A stretch of DNA of 64,000 nucleotides from Bacillus sp. AFS015802 (GTDB lineage: Bacteria; Bacillota; Bacilli; Bacillales; Bacillaceae_B): assembly GCF_002561455.1 (NCBI RefSeq), contig NZ_NTUP01000066.1:62001-126000 (forward strand). The letters run 5' to 3'. Under the pieces are notes generated by a model. The model was not told where the DNA came from and did not search any database. It saw only the letters and a program-made list of their open reading frames with translations. Position numbers and translations under genes: made by a program. Positions 7,388-18,500 of the stretch are shown piece by piece. How positions within the stretch are numbered: position 1 is the stretch's first letter; each line of letters starts with the position of its first letter.

Positions 7388-7926
7388 GTGTGGTCACGTC
7401 CTTTGGGTTCTGGGATAAGCATTTGGATGAGGGAAATCTTTTCGTTTTCATCCGTGGGTCTGTTCGATTTGAATTTACTCAGGAGCTCATTCATGCCTTC
7501 AGTCAACTCCTTGAGCTCCTCGGGTGTCAGGTAAAGGTCCAGCTGGCTATATCCGAAGTAATCCCGGGCAATATCCGGATCGTTCAAAAGATAGCTCCTG
7601 GCCTGTCCGGTCACCGAGGATAGGAAGGTCATGAACAGTTTTAGGTGTTCTTCGCCTGACAGCTGCTGCAAATCTTCAACCGTCATATAGGGGCTGTCTT
7701 CCTGCAAGGCATAGGTCTTTTCGACGGCTCCCCTGATTTTCCGTTCGTCTATAATGTGAATGATCTTGTTTTTCGTTAAGCGATTCAAGTGACGGTAAAG
7801 GGTGGCCTGTGGGACATCCGTCATCCATTCCTTCAGCTCATGAACCGTCGCTGCCCCCTTGGAGAGATGCTGTATGATGCGCATCCGGACCGGGTGAAGG
7901 AATAGGTCGGTATCTATTTGGGTCAT
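7384..7926 (-). CDS. Winged-helix (ArsR-like) transcriptional regulator
   Basis: A 180-residue protein. Residues ~8-75 form a winged helix-turn-helix of the ArsR/HTH_20 kind (PVRMRIIQHL, PQATLYRHLNRL as recognition helix, then a beta-wing around RKIRGAVEKTY). The rest is helical, possibly for dimerisation or ligand binding. No metal-binding Cys cluster is visible. It is cotranscribed with and overlaps psd, so it may control phospholipid synthesis, itself, or an unlinked target; the sequence does not decide. AAAGGATG precedes the start. Confidence 0.85.
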   Translation of the reverse strand: MTQIDTDLFLHPVRMRIIQHLSKGAATVHELKEWMTDVPQATLYRHLNRLTKNKIIHIIDERKIRGAVEKTYALQEDSPYMTVEDLQQLSGEEHLKLFMTFLSSVTGQARSYLLNDPDIARDYFGYSQLDLYLTPEELKELTEGMNELLSKFKSNRPTDENEKISLIQMLIPEPKGRDHT

Positions 7927-8019
7927 TCGATTACATCCTTTTGTTATTGTTATCGATATTGATAATAATGGAGGGAGGGGGATTTGTCAATGGAATGTTG
8001 GGGACGTGGATGCAGGATG

Positions 8020-8051
8020 AAAAAAAGCCCCTTCCATCAAGGAAGAGGCCT
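8020..8051 (-). terminator. Terminator of katG
   Basis: On the minus strand AGGCCTCTTCC pairs with GGAAGGGGCTT around TTGAT and is followed by TTTTT, 9 nt beyond the katG stop. Confidence 0.85.
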
Positions 8052-8059
8052 GTTATACA

Positions 8060-10282
<2,223 letters not shown>

Positions 10283-10339
10283 TCACCTTCCTGTTTTAAA
10301 AAATAGGGTGAAGCAACTACCACTTTAATAGTGTGATAA

Positions 10340-10367
10340 TTATAATAATTCTTAATTATCATTATAA
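10340..10367. promoter_or_regulatory. PerR-box-like operator upstream of katG
   Basis: TTATAATAATTCTTA (10340-10354) and TAATTATCATTATAA (10353-10367) each resemble the PerR consensus TTATAATNATTATAA; the second matches at 12 of 14 fixed positions. They lie 64-91 bp upstream of the katG start. Confidence 0.7.
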
Positions 10368-10518
10368 AAGATTGGAATGGTTATTGAAAGCGTGAAGCTT
10401 CTCGGAATGGTGAATTTTAACATAGTGTTAATAAAACGGGATGAGGGATGGAATCCCCATTTTCAAAAAATGGGGTGGGTGATAAGCAGAGGGATGAGCT
10501 GATAGGCTATGTGGGTTC

Positions 10519-10743
10519 TTACTTGTTTGCCTTTCTCTTTTTGATCACACCATAGGCCGTTTCCATGAAAAAGAGGAATAGGAGGAAAAAGAGGACGAAT
10601 AATTCGGCTACTTCCATGACTCGAAAGGGACTGACGGCATTATGCCAGGCGTCTGACAGGTCAAAGCCCTGGAGAATATCGAGGCCGAGAGAAAAGGCCA
10701 TTAAACATCCCATCATTAATAGTGTTATACCCATGATTTTCAT
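10519..10743 (-). CDS. Small two-helix membrane protein
   Basis: A 74-residue hydrophobic protein with two predicted membrane helices (residues ~3-22 and ~40-62) and a basic C-terminus (IKKRKANK). The start chosen is the ATG at 10743, behind GAGGAGG at a somewhat long spacing; a longer in-frame reading to 10938 would overlap the divergent germination gene and has no ribosome site. It diverges from a gerA-type operon, next to which small membrane proteins of unknown function are often found. No function recognised. Confidence 0.6.
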   Translation of the reverse strand: MKIMGITLLMMGCLMAFSLGLDILQGFDLSDAWHNAVSPFRVMEVAELFVLFFLLFLFFMETAYGVIKKRKANK

Positions 10744-10875
10744 GCAGATCACACTCCTCCTCTTAGGTTCTTCTCTAACATGCCGGTTCATGCGGCCCTT
10801 GCTCTTGTTAAAAATTACATAAAAACACCTCTTATGGTTAAAGTAATAAAAAATAAAAGAAGGGTGCCTGAATCT

Positions 10876-12498
10876 ATGCCTTCGTTCTTTAAAGGTCGAA
10901 AACCAAAGAAGAACCAACAACCGGAACCTGAAAATCAATCTGATGATGTGTCAGATGAATATATACAAGCTTCATTGTCTGCCAACCTCGATATCATCCG
11001 CAAAAAAACAGGAAATAGTTCAGACGTAATCGTTCGTCAATTGAAGATGGGGGAGAATTCCGACCTTCAAACGGCGCTTGTCTATGTCGAAGGTTTGGTG
11101 GACAATCAATCGATTCAGGAGTTCTTGCTGCAGTCGATGATGAAGGATGATCATAAAAAACAAGTGAACGAGAGTGATGCACTGGATCTGATCTCCGATG
11201 ACATGATGACGGTTGGGAAGGTGTCCTCTTTCGATAGATGGGAGGACTTGTTTTCATCCTTGATGGAAGGGGATACCATTGTCCTTGTGGATGGGATCGG
11301 GAAGGCATTGAGTGCTTGCACGAAAGGCGGGGAAAAGCGTGCCATCTCTGAATCGACGACGCAAATGGTGGTCCGTGGCCCAAAAGGGGCGTTTACAGAG
11401 TCGCTTGAAACCAATACATCGATGATCCGCCGCATCATCAAGACGCCTGATTTATGGATGGAGTCCTTGAAGGTAGGTCGTGTGACCAAGACCGATGTCA
11501 CCCTTATGTACATACACGGCGTTGCCAATGATGAAGTGGTGAAAGAGATCCGCCAGCGGATAAACAAAATCGACATCGACAGCATTTTGGAATCAGGCTA
11601 TATCGAGCAATTGATTGAAGATCAAACCTTGACGCCGTTTCCAACGATTTTTAATACCGAACGACCCGATGTCGTGGCAGGGAATCTGTTTGAGGGACGG
11701 GTGGCCATTTTCGTTGATGGAACCCCTTTTGTCCTGATTGCGCCTGCGTTGTTCATCCAATTTTTCCAATCGGCTGAAGACTACTACGCCCGTTTCGACA
11801 TTGCGACATCCATCCGCCTGCTGCGCGTTTTGATGTTCACGATTTCGCTGATTGCGCCGGCCACCTTTGTGGCGGTGACCACCTTCCATCAGGAAATGGT
11901 GCCCACCACGCTCATCGTGGCCATTGCCGCTCAGAGGGAATCGGTTCCATTTCCGGCGTTTGTGGAAGCCCTGCTGATGGAAATTACGTTTGAAATCCTG
12001 CGTGAAGCGGGGATTCGCTTGCCGAAAGCCATCGGTTCCGCCGTCTCGATTGTCGGTGCCCTTGTCATCGGTCAAGCAGCGGTTCAAGCGAGCATTGTGT
12101 CCCCGGCGATGGTCATTATCGTCTCGATCACCGCGATTGCGAGTTTTGCCACCCCTTCTTTTGACATGGCCATTTCTGCACGGTTAATCCGGTTTTTGTT
12201 CATGATCGGGGCAGCCACATTCGGCTTTTACGGCATCATCCTGATTTTTCTGATGATGGTGGTCCATTTATGCAGCCTGCGATCTTTCGGTGTACCTTAT
12301 ATGGCGCCGTTTGCTCCTTTTATACCGGTTAATAATAAGGATACATTTGTGCGATTACCATGGTGGACGCTCAGACAACGGCCGCGCTTGATCAGCGCCA
12401 ATACGGTGAGGGAAGGGTCGAACCAGGGTCCAAAGACTCCTGCCTCCCGTTCGATGGTGAATGGGGTTGGGAAAGAAGGTGGCAGCAATGAATCGTAA
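10876..12498 (+). CDS. GerA-family germinant receptor subunit A
   Basis: A 540-residue subunit of a nutrient germinant receptor in the inner membrane of the spore. A hydrophilic N-terminal domain (~1-270) with charged linker is followed by membrane segments in the C-terminal half (from ~300; GRVAIFVDGTPFVLIAPALF, LPKAIGSAVSIVGALVIGQAAVQASIVSPAM type motifs), as in GerAA/GerKA. Order A-C-B and subunit sizes (540, 407, 366) match the GerK operon of B. subtilis best, but I do not assign a symbol. The start is the ATG at 10876; the upstream in-frame ATG at 10780 overlaps the divergent gene's leader. AGAAGGG lies 12 nt upstream, a weak site, as usual for low-level ger genes. Confidence 0.93.
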   Translation: MPSFFKGRKPKKNQQPEPENQSDDVSDEYIQASLSANLDIIRKKTGNSSDVIVRQLKMGENSDLQTALVYVEGLVDNQSIQEFLLQSMMKDDHKKQVNESDALDLISDDMMTVGKVSSFDRWEDLFSSLMEGDTIVLVDGIGKALSACTKGGEKRAISESTTQMVVRGPKGAFTESLETNTSMIRRIIKTPDLWMESLKVGRVTKTDVTLMYIHGVANDEVVKEIRQRINKIDIDSILESGYIEQLIEDQTLTPFPTIFNTERPDVVAGNLFEGRVAIFVDGTPFVLIAPALFIQFFQSAEDYYARFDIATSIRLLRVLMFTISLIAPATFVAVTTFHQEMVPTTLIVAIAAQRESVPFPAFVEALLMEITFEILREAGIRLPKAIGSAVSIVGALVIGQAAVQASIVSPAMVIIVSITAIASFATPSFDMAISARLIRFLFMIGAATFGFYGIILIFLMMVVHLCSLRSFGVPYMAPFAPFIPVNNKDTFVRLPWWTLRQRPRLISANTVREGSNQGPKTPASRSMVNGVGKEGGSNES

Positions 12499-13711
12499 CG
12501 CGACGTTTTTCCTCATCATGATCACGATGACCCTTCTCCTATCGGGTTGCTGGAGCAAGAAGGAATTAACGGATCTTGCCATCGTGGCGGCACTCGGAGT
12601 CGATAAAACCGAAGACGGAAAATATCTCATGACCCTGCAGATCATCAATCCCGGGAACGTGGCCGGGGGGATGCGTGGAGGCGGTGGAGGGACGCAAAGC
12701 CCGCCTGTTACGATCTATTCCTCTACAGGGGATAATTTAGTAGAGGCAAGCAGGCGCGCCTCATCCAAGATTTCACGGAGATTGTATTATGCTCATGCCA
12801 ACCTGGTGGTGGTGGGCGAGGACCTTGCCAGGGAAGAAGGGGTAGAGACTATCATTGATGCCATCGACCGGGATCATGAGTTCCGGATCACGACCACCAT
12901 GGTGATCGCCAATCAATCAACGGCAGAGGATCTCTTGAGGGCCCTTACCCCCGTTGATAAAATTCCAGCGAATAAGGTGCTGAAAACGTTGGAATTTTCC
13001 CAGAAGAAATGGGGGAAGAGCATTAAGACGTCGATCCAGGACGTGATGAAGGGACTGCAAACATCTGATGGATCAACCGTTGTGTCCGGGTTTCGCCTGA
13101 TCGGTGACCCGAAGCACGCCAGTCAGTTGGAGAACATTCAGGAAAGTGAGCCTGAATCGACCCTTGAATCCAGTGGAATCGCCATATTGAAAAAGGGGAA
13201 ATTAGTGGACTGGTCGTATGATCAAAAGGCAAGAGGAACCGTGTGGATCATGGATGAGATTTCAGGCACAGTCATCAGTATTGATTGGAAAGGGAAAAAA
13301 GACGCCATCGCCTATCAAACAGACCGCCAAAAAACAAAGGTGTCCGGAAAAATGAAGGATGGAAAGCCTCATATCTCCATCCGGACACGGGTGGAAGGGA
13401 CGATAGGTGAAATGGAAGTGCCGGTCGACATCACAGATGGGGAAATCATGACCCGGATGGAAAAAAGAGTGGAGAAAGAGGTTAAGGAAGAAATCAAACA
13501 AGCGATCGAACAAGCTCAAACCAATCACGCCGATGTCTTTGACTTTGACGAAACGATCCGCCGATCAAGCCCGGGTGATTGGAAAAAGCTGCAAGCGATG
13601 TGGAACGATGTGTATTTTCCGGAATTAAAGGTCGATATTACAGTGGAAGCCTACATCCGCCGGGCCGGCCTCCGGAATAAATCGTTTCTTTCCAGTGTAG
13701 AAGACGAGTGA
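12488..13711 (+). CDS. GerC-family germinant receptor lipoprotein (Ger(x)C)
   Basis: A 407-residue lipoprotein. The signal peptide ends in LLLSGC, giving a lipobox Cys at ~21, so it is anchored in the spore inner membrane with the protein facing outward. The WSKKELTDLAIVAALGVDK opening is typical of GerC proteins. It overlaps the end of the A-subunit gene by 11 bases. The start at 12488 has AAGAAGG in front; an upstream in-frame start at 12461 would add nine residues ahead of the signal. The subunit order A-C-B is that of gerK rather than gerA/gerB. Confidence 0.93.
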   Translation: MNRNATFFLIMITMTLLLSGCWSKKELTDLAIVAALGVDKTEDGKYLMTLQIINPGNVAGGMRGGGGGTQSPPVTIYSSTGDNLVEASRRASSKISRRLYYAHANLVVVGEDLAREEGVETIIDAIDRDHEFRITTTMVIANQSTAEDLLRALTPVDKIPANKVLKTLEFSQKKWGKSIKTSIQDVMKGLQTSDGSTVVSGFRLIGDPKHASQLENIQESEPESTLESSGIAILKKGKLVDWSYDQKARGTVWIMDEISGTVISIDWKGKKDAIAYQTDRQKTKVSGKMKDGKPHISIRTRVEGTIGEMEVPVDITDGEIMTRMEKRVEKEVKEEIKQAIEQAQTNHADVFDFDETIRRSSPGDWKKLQAMWNDVYFPELKVDITVEAYIRRAGLRNKSFLSSVEDE

Positions 13712-13732
13712 GGAAAAGGAGGGACCCGTAAC

Positions 13733-14833
13733 GTGGAAAAGGCCAAAATTAGTGCCATTCAGCTCTTTGTCTTAATGGTTTTGTTTGAACTGGGGAGTGC
13801 TTTACTGGTCCCTCTTGCGATAGATGCCAAACAGGATGCGTGGCTGGCGATTCTCATCGGGATGCTGGTCAGCTTCGTTCTTTTGCTCGTGTATCACAAA
13901 CTGTATTGGTACTATCCCGATCTGCTGCCAACAGAATACATGCAGAAGATTCTCGGGAAAGCAGCCGGAACTCTGCTTGCTTTCATTTACCTTTTTTACT
14001 TTATGTATGATGCTTCAAGGGTTCTGCGCGATTTTGGTGAAATGCTCCTGACCTTTGCATATCCCGAAACACCTTTATTCATTGCCAATGCCCTGTTGAT
14101 GCTGGTCATTATCTATACGGTACGAAAAGGAGTCGAGGTCATTGCCCGATCCGGAGAACTGCTTTTTATGCTCATGTTTCTCCTGTCGGTCGTTGGGTTT
14201 ATCTTGATCGTCGTGTCGGGTCTCATCGATTTCACCAACCTGCAACCGGTTCTGGAGGAAGGGCTTGCCCCTGTCCTGAAAGTGGTGTTTACCCAAACCC
14301 TGTACTTTCCTTTTACAGAAGCCATTGTCATCACGATGATTTTGCCGTATTTGAATAATCCCAAGAAGGCAAAACTAACGATGATTTGTGCAACGGGGTT
14401 GAGCGGGATCAATTTGATTCTGACGATGCTCATTAATATCAGTGTACTTGGTGTGGATCTGACTGCCCGTTCACAATTTCCCCTCCTCAGCACGGTTCAG
14501 TCGATCCAGGTGGCCGACTTCCTTGAACGCCTGGATGTCTTTTTTATGCTTGGCCTGGTGATCGGGATCTTTTTAAAGATCAGCATCTTATTTTATGCAG
14601 CGGTCATCGGAACGGCGAGCTTATTTAAGATTCAATCGCCTTCAACACTATCCTATCCTTTAGGTCTGATCGTTTTATTCATGTCCATGTCGATCGCGAG
14701 GAATTTCCAGGAACATATCCATGAAGGTATGAAGTTGGTCATGTATGTTTTGCACATCCCTCTCCTCGTGGTCATTCCGCTCCTTCTCCTTTTTGTGGCG
14801 TTTTTGAAAAATAGAAAGAAAACCAAAGGGTAG
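13733..14833 (+). CDS. GerB-family germinant receptor permease-like subunit
   Basis: A 366-residue, roughly ten-helix membrane protein of the amino acid/polyamine/organocation transporter-like GerB family, thought to bind the germinant. It starts with GTG at 13733 behind AAAGGAGGGACC. Charged breaks between helices (YLNNPKKAK, VRKGVEVIARSGE) match family features. It is the last gene of the receptor operon; its TAG stop lies inside the first copy of a 43-bp direct repeat (14831-14873). Germinant specificity cannot be predicted. Confidence 0.93.
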   Translation: MEKAKISAIQLFVLMVLFELGSALLVPLAIDAKQDAWLAILIGMLVSFVLLLVYHKLYWYYPDLLPTEYMQKILGKAAGTLLAFIYLFYFMYDASRVLRDFGEMLLTFAYPETPLFIANALLMLVIIYTVRKGVEVIARSGELLFMLMFLLSVVGFILIVVSGLIDFTNLQPVLEEGLAPVLKVVFTQTLYFPFTEAIVITMILPYLNNPKKAKLTMICATGLSGINLILTMLINISVLGVDLTARSQFPLLSTVQSIQVADFLERLDVFFMLGLVIGIFLKISILFYAAVIGTASLFKIQSPSTLSYPLGLIVLFMSMSIARNFQEHIHEGMKLVMYVLHIPLLVVIPLLLLFVAFLKNRKKTKG

Positions 14834-14984
14834 CGGTTCTTTTGTGTGAAAATAAAAGGGACAGCAGGATGGAACGGGTCATGGGGACAGGTCCCGTGGC
14901 CCGATGTAAAAACAGGTCAAGGGGCCAATCCCACAGGCAAATAGCGGTTCTTTCGTGGGAAAATAAAAGGGAAAGCACGATGGA
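14831..14984 (+). repeat. Pair of 43-bp direct repeats flanking dispersed-repeat remnants
   Basis: TAGCGGTTCTTT... at 14831-14873 recurs at 14942-14984 with 4 differences in 43. Between them lie a GGGGACAGGTCCC palindrome (14871-14903) and a degenerate partner (14911-14935). The first copy contains the stop codon of the GerB-like gene. Confidence 0.8.
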
Positions 14985-15028
14985 GGGCGAATACATAGAG
15001 GATGGATAACATAAAGGAAGTGGATAGG

Positions 15029-15736
15029 ATGGATTTACATACCGTCATGCAGGAGCTCGAAGCACTAGGCAAGGAACGGACAAAGAAAATGTACATAACA
15101 AATGGTGCCCATGAGCCCGTGTTTGGCGTCGCGACGGGTGCCATGAAGCCAATGGCGAAGGAAATCAAGAAGGATCAGGCGCTGGCAGAAGAATTATATG
15201 CCACCGGGAATTACGATGCCATGTATTTTGCCGGCATCATTGCCGACCCGAAAGCGATGACCGAGGCGGACTTTGACCGGTGGATCGAGGGGGCTTACTT
15301 TTACATGCTGTCGGATTACGTAGTGGCGGTTACATTGGCAGAAGCTGATATTGCGCAGGACGTGGCCGATAAGTGGATCGAGAGCGGAGACGAGCTGAAA
15401 ATGTCGGCGGGATGGAGCTGCTACTGCTGGCTGCTCGGGAACCGGAAGGATGAGGAGTTTTCCGAAGAGAAGCTTGCCGGGATGCTCCAGAAGGTGAAAG
15501 ACACCATTCATGAGGCGCCTGAACGGACGAAATCGTCGATGAATAATTTCGTCACGACGGTAGGGGTTTCTTATGTACCACTTCATGAACAAGCCCTCGA
15601 GACGGCGAAGAAGATCGGGCCGGTTGAAATGGTGCGGGAGGGGAAGAAGAACAGCGTCCTGAAGGCTGCGGATGATATCGAGAAGCAGGTGGAGAAGGGA
15701 CGGATCGGGTTTAAGCGGAAGTATGTGAGGTGTTAG
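15029..15736 (+). CDS. DNA alkylation repeat (AlkD-like) protein
   Basis: A 235-residue all-helical protein of the AlkD/HEAT-like DNA alkylation repeat family, which in characterised members excises or recognises alkylated bases. Visible traits: the N-terminal M-x-ELE-LG segment, GVATGAMKPMAKEIKK, a tryptophan-rich middle (DRWIEGAYFYMLSDY, GWSCYCWLLG) and a basic C-terminus. The start at 15029 has AAGGAAG at proper spacing; an ATG at 15002 in frame is possible but lacks one. Close relatives lack clear catalytic proof, so a repair role is inferred from the family. A strong terminator follows. Confidence 0.82.
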   Translation: MDLHTVMQELEALGKERTKKMYITNGAHEPVFGVATGAMKPMAKEIKKDQALAEELYATGNYDAMYFAGIIADPKAMTEADFDRWIEGAYFYMLSDYVVAVTLAEADIAQDVADKWIESGDELKMSAGWSCYCWLLGNRKDEEFSEEKLAGMLQKVKDTIHEAPERTKSSMNNFVTTVGVSYVPLHEQALETAKKIGPVEMVREGKKNSVLKAADDIEKQVEKGRIGFKRKYVRC

Positions 15737-15741
15737 GAGGG

Positions 15742-15778
15742 ACGGACCTGCTTATTTGGTAAAGCAGGTCCGTTTTTT
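15742..15778 (+). terminator. Terminator of the AlkD-like gene
   Basis: ACGGACCTGCTT pairs with AAGCAGGTCCGT around ATTTGGTA, followed by TTTTT. Confidence 0.93.
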
Positions 15779-15834
15779 GATGAAGGGGCATGGGCACTGA
15801 ATGTCGAATGATATAAAGAAAAGGAGGACATTCC

Positions 15835-16212
15835 ATGAAATTCTTATGTGTCGGCTACTACAATGCAGTGAAAATGGATAGGAAATCTAAGGAAGAAATC
15901 GATGCGGTCATGTCTAAATGCGGACCACATCTCAGTGATTTTTACAGTACTGGTCAAGTGATGCTGGACGTGGGCGTCGAACAAGGTGTGAAACAAATGC
16001 GGAGAAGCGGAGGGCAGGTGGTTGTGGATGACACTCATGAAAGGGCAGAGCAGATCGGCAGTGTGTTCATCATCGGGGCAGAGGACTTGGAAGATGCGAT
16101 ACGGATCGCGTCCCTGCACCCATCGGTTCAAGTGGAAGAGGGGGAGGAGTTCGGGTGGAGGCTTGAGGTTCATCCCATTCATTCTTATAAGGGGAAAATG
16201 GACGAATGTTAA
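15835..16212 (+). CDS. YciI-like (YCII-related) protein
   Basis: A 125-residue soluble protein of the YCII/DGPF ferredoxin-like fold: an N-terminal strand FLCVGYYN, a long helix (KSKEEIDAVMSKCG), a central strand (VVVDDTHERAEQIGSVFIIGAEDLEDAIRIASLHP) and a C-terminal strand with RLEVHPI. Such proteins are small enzymes or sensors of unknown substrate, often near sigma factors; none is here. It overlaps the next gene by seven bases, so it is probably coexpressed with the kinase. AAAAGGAGG precedes the start. Confidence 0.8.
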   Translation: MKFLCVGYYNAVKMDRKSKEEIDAVMSKCGPHLSDFYSTGQVMLDVGVEQGVKQMRRSGGQVVVDDTHERAEQIGSVFIIGAEDLEDAIRIASLHPSVQVEEGEEFGWRLEVHPIHSYKGKMDEC

Positions 16213-17228
16213 AACGACCAGAGCTCGAGGATGAGAAAATCATCCATGGACTAAAGAAACATTATGCTTTAGAGATAAAAATGGTGAACTTCCTCCCCAT
16301 TGGACACGATCCCCAAGCAGCCGTCTATCGGGTGGAAGATGATAGTGGAGACGTCTTTTTCCTTAAATTGATTGGAGGACCATTCAATGAAACAGGGGTC
16401 AGAATTACTCATCATCTTGCCTCTGAAGGAATAGATGAGGTTATCCCGCCCATCCCCACAACAACCCGGAAACTGGTGGCTCAGCATGAAGGGTTTCACT
16501 GGATCCTTTCACCATTTGTAGAAGGGAAAACAGGGTTCGAGACTGGTTTGTCCGCTGACCGGTCCCTCCGTTTTGGTCACATTCTGAAATCCATTCACTC
16601 TGCCACAATCCCTCCTGACCTCAAAGAACAACTTCGTCAAGAAGACTTCTCAGGTCCGTGGTGCGGGAAAGTCAGGGAACTGGATCAGGAAATAGATCAT
16701 GATGTCCCCCGTGACAGAGTGGCCAAGGAGCTCATCGATTTCTGGAAAAGAAAACGCACGGATATCCGGACACTAGTGGAGCGGACGGAGGAACTTGGAC
16801 AGAGACTGCAGGGGACGGATTCAAGCAAATTTGTGCTGTGCCACGGGGATATTCATCCGGGAAATGTGATGATCGATGAGATAGCAAGGCTCTACATTGT
16901 CGATTGGGACGATCCGGTCATGGCGCCTATAGAAAGGGATTTAATGTTCCCAGGTGTGGGATTGGGCTTGTGTTTCAAGGATGAACGCCCCGAACATATC
17001 GACCTCTTCTACAAGGGATATGGGGAAGTTAAAGTGGATCCGATCCTTCTCGCTTATTACCGGAATGAGCGGGTTGTAGCGGATATTGCTTCATACGGCA
17101 TGCAGTTATTAGACGAAGAAGGAAATTTTGAAGACCGGAAGAATGGATTGCGGTTGCTGATGGGACAATTTGAATCCGGGTATGAAGTGGAGGTTGCGGG
17201 CAGGACGTTTGAGGAGATGGATAAGTGA
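16206..17228 (+). CDS. Aminoglycoside-phosphotransferase-like kinase (APH(9)-like)
   Basis: A 340-residue small-molecule kinase of the APH/ChoK fold. The catalytic loop CHGDIHPGN lies at residues ~211-219 and the metal-binding DWDDP at ~233-237; RDLMFPG downstream is characteristic of the branch that includes spectinomycin 9-phosphotransferase. Family members phosphorylate aminoglycosides, choline, or other small alcohols. A resistance role is possible but not shown by sequence. It overlaps the YciI-like gene (ATG inside its last codons). Followed by paired palindromic repeats instead of a plain terminator. Confidence 0.85.
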   Translation: MLKRPELEDEKIIHGLKKHYALEIKMVNFLPIGHDPQAAVYRVEDDSGDVFFLKLIGGPFNETGVRITHHLASEGIDEVIPPIPTTTRKLVAQHEGFHWILSPFVEGKTGFETGLSADRSLRFGHILKSIHSATIPPDLKEQLRQEDFSGPWCGKVRELDQEIDHDVPRDRVAKELIDFWKRKRTDIRTLVERTEELGQRLQGTDSSKFVLCHGDIHPGNVMIDEIARLYIVDWDDPVMAPIERDLMFPGVGLGLCFKDERPEHIDLFYKGYGEVKVDPILLAYYRNERVVADIASYGMQLLDEEGNFEDRKNGLRLLMGQFESGYEVEVAGRTFEEMDK

Positions 17229-17267
17229 GAACGCAGAGTCATAGGCACACTCTATGAGATTTGGGTA

Positions 17268-17357
17268 AAAAACAAAGGGACAGGTCCCCCGGCCTAAATG
17301 AGCCAAGGGATCTGTCCCGCTGGTATAAAAGGAAGCACGAGAACCGTCCCCATGCTT
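17268..17357. repeat. Cluster of dispersed palindromic repeats
   Basis: GGGACAGGTCCCCCGG (17277-17292), an inverted partner ccaagggatctgtcccgctgg (17302-17322, quoted in part) and GGAAGCACGAGAACCGTCCCC (17331-17351) followed by ATGCTT. Both intergenic repeat types occur side by side between two converging genes. Confidence 0.8.
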
Positions 17358-18189
17358 ACGTCTTTGGAAACGTAAACCCTTCCCCGAACACATCCCGCAC
17401 ATCATGCACGACCACGAATGCTTTCTCATCGATCTGCTGGATCATTTTTTTCAATAAGAAGAGCTCCTGCTTATTGATGACGACATACAAAATATCCTTC
17501 GATGCTTTTGAATAGTGTCCCCTGGCGTTGATGATCGTGACACCACGGTCCATTTCGGCGCTGACTTTCACGGCGATGGCATCGGTATCCTCGGAAATGA
17601 TGGTAACGGCTTTTCGTGTATCGAACCCGTCGATCAGGTAATCAAGGATCTTTGTACTAATGTAGATGGAAATCCCGGTATACATCGTATTTTCGATTCC
17701 GATGACGAATACGGAACTGAGCACGACCAGGATATCGAACACAAACATGGACGTACTGACCGCCCAGCCGAAACGCTGATTGAGCATGCGTGCCACAATC
17801 GTGGACCCACCCGTCGTACCGCCCGAACGCAGGACAAGGCCGAGCCCGATCCCGATGAACACACCGGCGAATACGGTGCCGAGCATGATGTCGACGGAAT
17901 TCCCCATCCCTTCCGTCAATTGAATGAAGAGGGAGGTAAAGAAGATGGCAAGCATGGTGTACCATGTCACCCGTTTATTTAATACTTTATAACCGATTGC
18001 CAAGAGAACCCCATTCATGGCAAAGTTCGTGATCCCCGGCGACCAGTCGAAGACATAGTAAAGAATCATGGAAATCCCCGTTACTCCGCCTTCCCCAAGC
18101 TCATTCGGGATCGCGAACAAATTGACCCCGAGGGCGAAGAAGAGGGAGCCGATAATAATCAGTGTAATTTCTTTTGTTGTTGAATTCAT
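17356..18189 (-). CDS. YitT-family membrane protein (DUF161 + DUF2179)
   Basis: A 277-residue protein with five to six membrane segments in residues ~8-180 (the GGTTGGSTIVARMLNQRFG loop is diagnostic) and a cytoplasmic C-terminal domain of ~85 residues (DUF2179: AVTIISEDTDAIAVKVSAEMDRGVT...). Bacilli carry several paralogues (YitT, YqfU, YpjC, YvjA) of unknown transport or signalling role. The ATG at 18189 follows GGAGTGATGAT; a TTG at 18207 in frame is less likely. Single-gene unit. Confidence 0.9.
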   Translation of the reverse strand: MNSTTKEITLIIIGSLFFALGVNLFAIPNELGEGGVTGISMILYYVFDWSPGITNFAMNGVLLAIGYKVLNKRVTWYTMLAIFFTSLFIQLTEGMGNSVDIMLGTVFAGVFIGIGLGLVLRSGGTTGGSTIVARMLNQRFGWAVSTSMFVFDILVVLSSVFVIGIENTMYTGISIYISTKILDYLIDGFDTRKAVTIISEDTDAIAVKVSAEMDRGVTIINARGHYSKASKDILYVVINKQELFLLKKMIQQIDEKAFVVVHDVRDVFGEGFTFPKT

Positions 18190-18233
18190 ATCATCACTCC
18201 GTTCCAATTGAATACTAGGATACTATAGCACAC

Positions 18234-18269
18234 GGCGGGCCGGGGGGACAGGTCCCTTGGTTCTTTTTT
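18234..18269. repeat. Dispersed palindromic repeat in gene-free stretch 18190-18500
   Basis: GGGCCGGGGGGACAGGTCCC then TTGGTTCTTTTTT. The remaining part of this 311-bp gap is AT-rich (18290-18420), presumably with the chemoreceptor promoter, but I could not assign -35/-10 elements with confidence. Confidence 0.7.
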
Positions 18270-18500
18270 GAAATGGTGGATGATGGATTGTTGGGAAATT
18301 CTAAAATTAGTTCTTTAGATTCACTAATTTTTCGTTTTAACGTAATAAAGTAATTGTCGAAACGTGTCAGAAGTGCTAAGGTTAGATTATAATACCAAAA
18401 ATAATTGGAATATTGAGGGGAAGGGAGGTCTGTGTGGTTTTGAATTTAATGTAAAACCAATACAATATGGCGGCTGGACTGTCGAAAGGATGGAGTGTTA

